Source: Ralstonia sp. NFACC01 (GTDB lineage: Bacteria; Pseudomonadota; Gammaproteobacteria; Burkholderiales; Burkholderiaceae). From it: a stretch of 64,000 nucleotides of DNA. The stretch covers positions 62,001 through 126,000 of the forward strand of contig NZ_FOWV01000003.1 of assembly GCF_900115545.1 (NCBI RefSeq), in the 5' to 3' direction. Numbering within the stretch: position 1 is the stretch's first letter; the number at the start of each line of letters is the position of its first letter. Of this stretch, positions 57,565 to 64,000 are shown piece after piece. A program made the translations under genes and the position numbers. Under the pieces are notes generated by a model, which saw only the letters and a list, made by a program, of their open reading frames with translations, had not been told where the DNA came from and made no database searches.

Positions 57565-58888
57565 ACGGGTTTTTGTTCGTACGAAATTCGATCCGAAGCG
57601 GCGTGCCTTTCAGTTGGAAGGCCTCGCGGAAACGCCCCTCCAGGAAACGGCGATAGGTCTCGGGGATATTCGACAGCGCGTTGCCGTGAATCACCACAAT
57701 CGGCGGGTTGGAACCGCCCTGGTGCGCGTAGCGCAGCTTCGGGCGCGAGACGCCGGCACGACGCGGCTGCTGATACTCAACTGCCTCCATCAGCACGCGC
57801 GTGAGCTTGGGTGTCGGCAGCTTGACCATGGCAGCTGCGTAAGCGGCGTCCACAGACTTCATCAGCGCACCAATGCCCGTGCGCTCCTTGGCCGAGATGT
57901 AATGCACGTTGGCAAACGACAGGAACTGCAGCTTGCGCTCCATATCGTGCTTGATCCGATCACGAGCATGGCCGGTCAGACCATCCCACTTGTTCACGCC
58001 GATCACCAGCGCGCGCCCAGACTCGACGATGAACCCGGCGATATGTGCATCCTGATCGGAAATGTCCTGCTGCGCGTCGAGGATCAGCACAACCACGTTG
58101 GCATCTGCAATGGACTGCAGCGTCTTCACCACCGAGAACTTCTCGATCGCCTCGAACACCTTGCCACGCTTGCGCAAGCCGGCCGTATCGATGAGCGTGT
58201 AAGGCTTGCCGTTACGCTCGAAATCCACATAGATGGCGTCGCGCGTGGTGCCCGGCATATCGAACGCGATCACACGCTCTTCGCCAATCAGCGCGTTCAC
58301 GAGCGTCGACTTGCCTACGTTCGGGCGGCCAACGATGGCGATACGGGTGCCATGGTTGTGTGCGTCGGCTGCCTCGGCAAGCTCAGGGCGCTCGGCAAAG
58401 GCCAGATCCAGCGCCTCGGCCACAAGGTCGTTGACCCCATCGCCGTGCGCGGCCGAGATGGCGGCCGGGTCGCCCAGACCAAGCTCATAGAAATCGCTGG
58501 CGACGGCGGTGTAGCGCATGCCTTCGGCCTTATTGACGGCCAGGAGGATGCGGCGCCCGGTTTTGCGCAGGTAGTCGGCAATCACACGATCCTGCGGCGC
58601 CAAGCCCAGACGACCATCGACAATGAAGATCACGACATCGGCCTCGACCACGGCCTGGCGCGTCTGCTTCGCCATCTCCGCAACGATGCCGTCCTTGGCG
58701 ACGGGTTCGAAGCCGCCCGTATCGATGGCAATGAACGGACGGTCGCCCACGCGGCCTTCGCCGTAGTGGCGATCGCGCGTCAGGCCAGGGATATCCGCGA
58801 CCAACGCGTCACGCGAGCGCGTCAGACGGTTGAAGAGGGTCGATTTGCCGACATTCGGCCGCCCTACGAGGGCAATGACTGGTTTCAT
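57545..58888 (-). CDS. der: Ribosome-assembly GTPase Der (EngA)
   Basis: 447 aa with two GTPase domains in tandem: G1 [14 protein letters not shown] near residue 8 and [14 protein letters not shown] near 185; G3 DTGGFE and [11 protein letters not shown]4 NKAEG and NKWDG. A C-terminal KH-like domain follows. Der acts in 50S subunit assembly. The frame opens at 59017, but ATG 58888 ([13 protein letters not shown]) is the conserved start. It lies 195 nt after bamB on the same strand. Confidence 0.97.
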   Translation of the reverse strand: MKPVIALVGRPNVGKSTLFNRLTRSRDALVADIPGLTRDRHYGEGRVGDRPFIAIDTGGFEPVAKDGIVAEMAKQTRQAVVEADVVIFIVDGRLGLAPQDRVIADYLRKTGRRILLAVNKAEGMRYTAVASDFYELGLGDPAAISAAHGDGVNDLVAEALDLAFAERPELAEAADAHNHGTRIAIVGRPNVGKSTLVNALIGEERVIAFDMPGTTRDAIYVDFERNGKPYTLIDTAGLRKRGKVFEAIEKFSVVKTLQSIADANVVVLILDAQQDISDQDAHIAGFIVESGRALVIGVNKWDGLTGHARDRIKHDMERKLQFLSFANVHYISAKERTGIGALMKSVDAAYAAAMVKLPTPKLTRVLMEAVEYQQPRRAGVSRPKLRYAHQGGSNPPIVVIHGNALSNIPETYRRFLEGRFREAFQLKGTPLRIEFRTNKNPYAQSND

Positions 58889-58987
58889 GCTTGTGTGCCG
58901 CACGCGAAAGGCGCCACGGCAAATTCTGAGTGTTGCAACTGCGGTTGGCATCTGCACGGCTGAATGCCTGACGACACAGATGCAAGA

Positions 58988-59008
58988 CGCCCGCGGGGTA
59001 CGCGGGCG
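58988..59008 (-). repeat. Hairpin between bamB and der
   Basis: Perfect 8-bp arms CGCCCGCG (58988-58995) and CGCGGGCG (59001-59008) with loop GGGTA. Only TCTT follows on the minus strand, so termination would be weak. Confidence 0.55.
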
Positions 59009-59083
59009 CAAGTTCAAAGCGGCGAGGCCGCCCCGATGTGATGCGTGTACCGCCGCAGCCCATCCGGGCCGAGGCGGCCGATG

Positions 59084-60280
<1,197 letters not shown>

Positions 60281-60310
60281 TTATGCGTTGAATTGCACCG
60301 GGTGCGCCAA

Positions 60311-60946
60311 TCAGGCGCCGCCCAGGGCATCCAGCTTGAACTGCACGATCTGGCGCGCGGAAGCGTCGGCCGGACCAAACTTTTCCAGCGCCAACTTGTA
60401 GGCAGCACGGGCGTCTTCGTTCTTGTTCTGCGCGGCCAACAGGTCACCGCGACGATCGGCGTACAGCCCGGCGAACGCCGGCGCAACGTCGCCGGAGACT
60501 AGCGCGATGCCCTGATCGTAGGCTTTCTCGTCGAGCAGAAGGCCAGCCAGGCGCAGCTTGGCGAGCGCCTTGTATTCATCGTCGCGCGCATGATCAACCG
60601 TCCATTGCAACTGCGCCTTGGCGCCGGTCGCATCGTTGGCCTCGTACAGCGCCTTGGCCGCGGCCAGCGCGGTCATTTGCGCGTAGGCCGTGCCGCCAAA
60701 CTTGTCTTCCATGTCAGTCGCGGCGCGCTTGATCTTCTCAGCGTCCTTGCCATCAACGGCCTTCTGCACCTGTTCGTACAGCACGGACGCTTCGCCGGCC
60801 TGCTTGCGCTGCCAGTTTTTCCAGCCAAACCAGCCGGCCACAGCCAGCAGCACCACGATGGCGATCCACGTGATCACGTTGCCGTTATCACGCCACCAGT
60901 GCTTGAGACTCTCTATTTGTTCCTGTTCTTCGAGATCGTAGGCCAT
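60311..60946 (-). CDS. yfgM: YfgM family periplasmic TPR-like protein
   Basis: 211 aa. A short cytosolic start (AYDLEEQEQIESLKHWWRDNG), one membrane helix (about 22-43, VITWIAIVVLLAVAGWFGW) and helical tetratricopeptide-like repeats after it (YEANDATGAKAQLQW, ALAKLRLAGLLLDEKAYD). YfgM works with PpiD at the SecYEG translocon as a periplasmic chaperone. It lies between hisS and bamB. Confidence 0.94.
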   Translation of the reverse strand: MAYDLEEQEQIESLKHWWRDNGNVITWIAIVVLLAVAGWFGWKNWQRKQAGEASVLYEQVQKAVDGKDAEKIKRAATDMEDKFGGTAYAQMTALAAAKALYEANDATGAKAQLQWTVDHARDDEYKALAKLRLAGLLLDEKAYDQGIALVSGDVAPAFAGLYADRRGDLLAAQNKNEDARAAYKLALEKFGPADASARQIVQFKLDALGGA

Positions 60947-61009
60947 GCTTTGCAGAGCTTGATATTGGATGTGGGTCGCGGTGGTTCGCTGCCGAACGCA
61001 CTGGCGCGG

Positions 61010-62332
61010 TTAATCGTTGTTGGCCACCATGGCATCGATCAGGCGGTCGACCAGCTGATCCGACGGCACGGTCTGCTGGGCATCCGCGGTCGGATCACCA
61101 CGCAGCGGCTTGATCTGCGCAACACCTTGGGTGACTTCATCGTCGCCAATGATAACCGCATAGGATGCGCCACTAGCGTCAGCGCGCTTGAACTGCGACT
61201 TGAAGCTACCGTTGCGGCCTTCCGGCGAGGCATGCAGGATGACGTCGAGGCCGGCGTCGCGCAGTCGCTCTGCCGCAATCAGCGCGTGCACCTGCGCCTC
61301 ATCGCCCTGGTGGACGATGTAGACGTCACAGCCTTGCGCTTCGGGCTCGAGCTTTTCCTCGCGCAACAGTTCGATGATGCGTTCGACGCCCATCGCCCAG
61401 CCGCACGCGGGGGCAGGCTTGCCGCCAATCTGCTCGATCAGCGGGTCGTAGCGGCCGCCGCCGGCCACGGTGCCCTGCGCGCCCAGCTTGTCCGTCGTCC
61501 ATTCGAAGACGGTCAGGTTGTAGTAATCCAGCCCCCGCACCAGACGCGGGTTGATGGTGAACGGAATGTTGTTCGCCTTGAGCAGCTTCTGCACACCTTC
61601 AAAGTGCGCGCGCGATTCGTCGCCCAGGTAGTCGATCAGCTTGGGGGCACCTGCGGCCATGTCCTGCAGCGCCGGGTTCTTCGTGTCAAGCACGCGCAGA
61701 GGGTTGGTGTACAGGCGGCGCTTGCCGTCCTCATCGAGGATGTCTTGGAAGCCTTCCAGATATTTGATGAGGTCGGCGCGGTGCGCTGCGCGCTCTTCCG
61801 CCTGACCGAGCGAGTTCAGCTCCAGCTTCAGACCGACCAGGCCGAGATCGTCCCACAGGCGCTGGCACATCAGGATGACTTCTGCGTCGATGTCCGGGCC
61901 GGCAAAGCCCAGTGCTTCCACGCCCACCTGATGGAACTGGCGGTAACGGCCGCGCTGCGGGCGCTCGTGGCGGAACATCGGGCCGGTGTACCACAGGCGC
62001 TTCGGGCCGTCGTACAGCAGGTTGTGCTCGATCACGGCGCGCACGGCGGCAGCGGTGCCTTCCGGGCGCATGGTCAGCTGTTCGCCGTTCAATGCGTCGG
62101 TGAAGGTGTACATCTCCTTCTCGACAATGTCCGTCACCTCGCCGATGCCACGCACAAACAATTGCGTCTGCTCGACGATCGGCGTGCGGATCTGCTGGTA
62201 GCCATAGGCGCGCAGCATGCTGCGCACGGCGTTATCAAAGTGTTCCCACAGCGGGGCGTCACTGGGCAGCAGATCGTTCATGCCTTTGACGCCGGCGATC
62301 TTCTGCACGCGTTGTTTTTGTGTATCGCTCAT
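61010..62332 (-). CDS. hisS: Histidyl-tRNA synthetase
   Basis: 440 aa from ATG 62332. Class II motif 1 is in [19 protein letters not shown], motif 2 in [20 protein letters not shown], and the His-binding signatures [15 protein letters not shown] and GGRYDPL are present; the C-terminal anticodon-binding domain follows. ERPEGTA-like stretch [12 protein letters not shown] is also seen. It charges tRNA-His. The frame opens 10 codons upstream at 62362, but [16 protein letters not shown] is the conserved start. Confidence 0.97.
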   Translation of the reverse strand: MSDTQKQRVQKIAGVKGMNDLLPSDAPLWEHFDNAVRSMLRAYGYQQIRTPIVEQTQLFVRGIGEVTDIVEKEMYTFTDALNGEQLTMRPEGTAAAVRAVIEHNLLYDGPKRLWYTGPMFRHERPQRGRYRQFHQVGVEALGFAGPDIDAEVILMCQRLWDDLGLVGLKLELNSLGQAEERAAHRADLIKYLEGFQDILDEDGKRRLYTNPLRVLDTKNPALQDMAAGAPKLIDYLGDESRAHFEGVQKLLKANNIPFTINPRLVRGLDYYNLTVFEWTTDKLGAQGTVAGGGRYDPLIEQIGGKPAPACGWAMGVERIIELLREEKLEPEAQGCDVYIVHQGDEAQVHALIAAERLRDAGLDVILHASPEGRNGSFKSQFKRADASGASYAVIIGDDEVTQGVAQIKPLRGDPTADAQQTVPSDQLVDRLIDAMVANND

Positions 62333-62369
62333 GATGTCACGTTGAAAGCCTGCCTCTCGCATCTACCTG

Positions 62370-62430
62370 AATGCGGGGCCGACCGGTCGTTTCTTGCTCT
62401 GGCTTCGGGCTTCGAAGCCTGTGCCGCATT
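62370..62430. repeat. Nested inverted repeats between ispG and hisS
   Basis: Outer arms AATGCGG (62370-62376) and CCGCATT (62424-62430), with an inner hairpin GGCTTCG-GGCTT-CGAAGCC (62401-62419). The outer arm touches the ispG stop. No T-tract is seen. Confidence 0.45.
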
Positions 62431-63715
62431 AGACCGTCGCCGGGGTCTGTACGCCGTAATGCGTGCGCACGTACTCGTCGACGATCGTCTGGAATTCTTC
62501 TGTGATGCGCTCGCCGCGCAGCGTTTTCACCTTCACGCCGTCAACGAACACCGGCGCCGCCGGCGACTCGCCCGTGCCTGGCAGTGAAATGCCGATGTTG
62601 GCGTGCTTGCTCTCACCGGGGCCATTGACGATGCAGCCCATCACGGCCACGTTCATCTCTTCGACACCGGGGTACTGCTTTTTCCACGTCGGCATCTGCT
62701 CGCGCAGGTACGACTGGATGCGTGCCGCCAGCTCCTGGAACACCGTACTGGTCGTGCGCCCGCAACCCGGACACGCAATCACCATGGGCGTGAAATTGCG
62801 CAGGCCCATGGTCTGCAGAATCTCTTGCGCGACGATGACTTCCTTCTCGCGGGGCGCACCCGGTTCCGGCGTGAGCGAAATGCGGATCGTGTCGCCAATG
62901 CCTTCCTGCAACAGCACCGACAACGCCGCCGTGGAAGCGACGATGCCCTTGCTACCCATACCGGCCTCGGTCAGGCCGAGGTGCAGCGCGTAATTGCAGC
63001 GGCGCGCCAGCTCGCGGTACACGGCAATCAGATCCTGCACGGCCGAGACCTTGCACGACAGGATGACCTGGCTGCCTGGCAAGCCCAGCTCTTCGGCCTT
63101 TTGCGCGGACTGGATCGCCGAGGTAATCAGCGCCTCGACCATCACAGCGCGCGCATCCCATGGAGTTGCACGCTGCGCGTTCTCGTCCATGATGCGCGCA
63201 AGCAGATCCTGATCGAGGCTGCCCCAGTTCACGCCGATACGCACCGGCTTATCGTAGCGGCAGGCGATCTCGATCATCTGCGCGAACTGCGTGTCGCGCT
63301 TGGCACCCTGCCCGACGTTGCCCGGGTTGATGCGGTACTTGGACAACGCCTGCGCACACTCCGGATAGTCCTGCAGCAGCTTGTGGCCGTTGTAGTGAAA
63401 ATCGCCCACCAGCGGCACATCCACACCCATGCGGTCAAGCTGCTCGCGGATGGCCGGCACCGCGGCGGCAGCGGCCGGCGTATCCACCGTGATGCGCACC
63501 AACTCAGAGCCTGCACGCGCGAGCTCCTTTACCTGGATTGCGGTACCGATGGCGTCCGACGTATCGGTATTCGTCATCGATTGCACACAGACCGGCGCGT
63601 CTCCGCCGACATGCACCACGCGGTCGCCCCAGCGGATTTCGGCCGCGCGGGAGTTCCGGCGCGGCAATGGGCCCACCAAGGCTGGAGCGCAATCGAGAGG
63701 CGTGGTGATTTCCAT
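62429..63715 (-). CDS. ispG: 4-hydroxy-3-methylbut-2-en-1-yl diphosphate synthase IspG (GcpE)
   Basis: 428 aa. The N-terminal TIM barrel begins with the conserved [26 protein letters not shown]; the C-terminal [4Fe-4S] Cys residues are in CPGCGRTTS and [10 protein letters not shown]. It makes HMBPP in the MEP isoprenoid pathway. ATG 63715 ([14 protein letters not shown]) is chosen; the open frame to 63859 reads into rodZ. No clear Shine-Dalgarno. It is 49 nt after rodZ and before hisS, the usual order. Confidence 0.97.
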   Translation of the reverse strand: MEITTPLDCAPALVGPLPRRNSRAAEIRWGDRVVHVGGDAPVCVQSMTNTDTSDAIGTAIQVKELARAGSELVRITVDTPAAAAAVPAIREQLDRMGVDVPLVGDFHYNGHKLLQDYPECAQALSKYRINPGNVGQGAKRDTQFAQMIEIACRYDKPVRIGVNWGSLDQDLLARIMDENAQRATPWDARAVMVEALITSAIQSAQKAEELGLPGSQVILSCKVSAVQDLIAVYRELARRCNYALHLGLTEAGMGSKGIVASTAALSVLLQEGIGDTIRISLTPEPGAPREKEVIVAQEILQTMGLRNFTPMVIACPGCGRTTSTVFQELAARIQSYLREQMPTWKKQYPGVEEMNVAVMGCIVNGPGESKHANIGISLPGTGESPAAPVFVDGVKVKTLRGERITEEFQTIVDEYVRTHYGVQTPATV

Positions 63716-63764
63716 GATCAGACAAGACGTACCGCCCGCAGGCGTCACGCCATTACAAAACGGT

Positions 63765-64000
63765 TCAGGGCAACGTGGCCCGTGCCACGCGATTGCGGGC
63801 GTACTTCTGGAGATCGACGGTGGCACCGCCCACGGCCAGCGACTCAACGGCTTCCGCATTGCCGAAGACGACCTTGAAGGGCGGCGTACCGGTCAGATCG
63901 CGTGCGTCACCTTCCTTGGAAATGCCACTGGCAAGCGTCTTCCCAGTCTTGTCCTTGATCTCGTACCAGGACGAACCGGAGAAGCGTATCGAGACCGAGC
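63765..64000 (-). CDS. rodZ: Cytoskeleton protein RodZ, C-terminal end (runs off the window)
   Basis: The last 78 codons before a TGA at 63765-63767; the start is outside the window. The visible part reads as the periplasmic DUF4115 domain: [32 protein letters not shown] and a closing [17 protein letters not shown]. RodZ links MreB to the cell wall machinery and holds the rod shape. The helix-turn-helix and membrane parts are not in view. The place in front of ispG supports the call. Confidence 0.85.
   Translation of the reverse strand, partial: SVSIRFSGSSWYEIKDKTGKTLASGISKEGDARDLTGTPPFKVVFGNAEAVESLAVGGATVDLQKYARNRVARATLP

Overview
The window reads as chromosomal DNA of a Burkholderiales betaproteobacterium, most likely Ralstonia. 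This rests on the strong G/C preference at third codon positions, the protein sequences, and a familiar gene order (rodZ-ispG-hisS-yfgM-bamB-der-hfq-hflX-hflK-hflC-DUF2065-hisZ-purA-PRT). It holds about 50 genes, nearly all core housekeeping. I see no insertion sequence, prophage, CRISPR array, toxin-antitoxin pair or other mobile DNA. The genus call is by recognition, not by a search.

Layout. 1-1465: rluB (cut by the window edge) and scpB. 1950-11691: a cbb3 oxidase region with a TauE/DsbD-like membrane protein, the regulator fnr, and on the minus strand ccoI-ccoS then ccoN-O-Q-P-G-H plus a small membrane protein. FNR boxes lie in front of both ccoN and ccoI. 11867-12709: a ComB-like phosphatase. 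12730-19687: sucA-sucB-lpdA (2-oxoglutarate dehydrogenase) and zapE. 19979-24977: ugpB-A-E-C-Q for glycerol-3-phosphate, with a likely Pho box. 25141-26566: a HAD phosphatase and a small helical protein. 26681-31565: glnA, a DUF4124 protein, ntrB and ntrC; glnA is preceded by a sigma-54 element and two NtrC dyads.

32033-37122: rhodanese, a MoCF/CinA-like protein, an EI24 membrane protein, then a tight group of sterol desaturase, polysaccharide deacetylase and beta-propeller. 37238-45020: hrpA and argA (divergent, sharing a palindromic -10), yggX, rpiA and tal. 45036-49326: a sirtuin, rlmB and rnr, then tRNA-Leu(CAG) with its own promoter and terminator. 49698-57247: a PRT, purA, hisZ, DUF2065, hflC-K-X and hfq. 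57545-64000: der, bamB, yfgM, hisS, ispG and the end of rodZ.

How it works together. The region joins low-oxygen respiration (FNR senses O2 and switches on the cbb3 oxidase and its copper ATPase), the TCA cycle, nitrogen control (NtrB/NtrC acting on glnA) and phosphate scavenging (Ugp) with RNA processing (HrpA, RNase R, RlmB, Hfq, RluB) and envelope quality control (HflKC, BamB, YfgM). I found no evidence of an undescribed system. The most useful observations are regulatory: well-placed FNR, NtrC/sigma-54 and Pho sites, predicted leaderless starts for ccoI and hrpA, a terminator-like hairpin between ugpB and ugpA, and strong hairpins between the suc operon genes.
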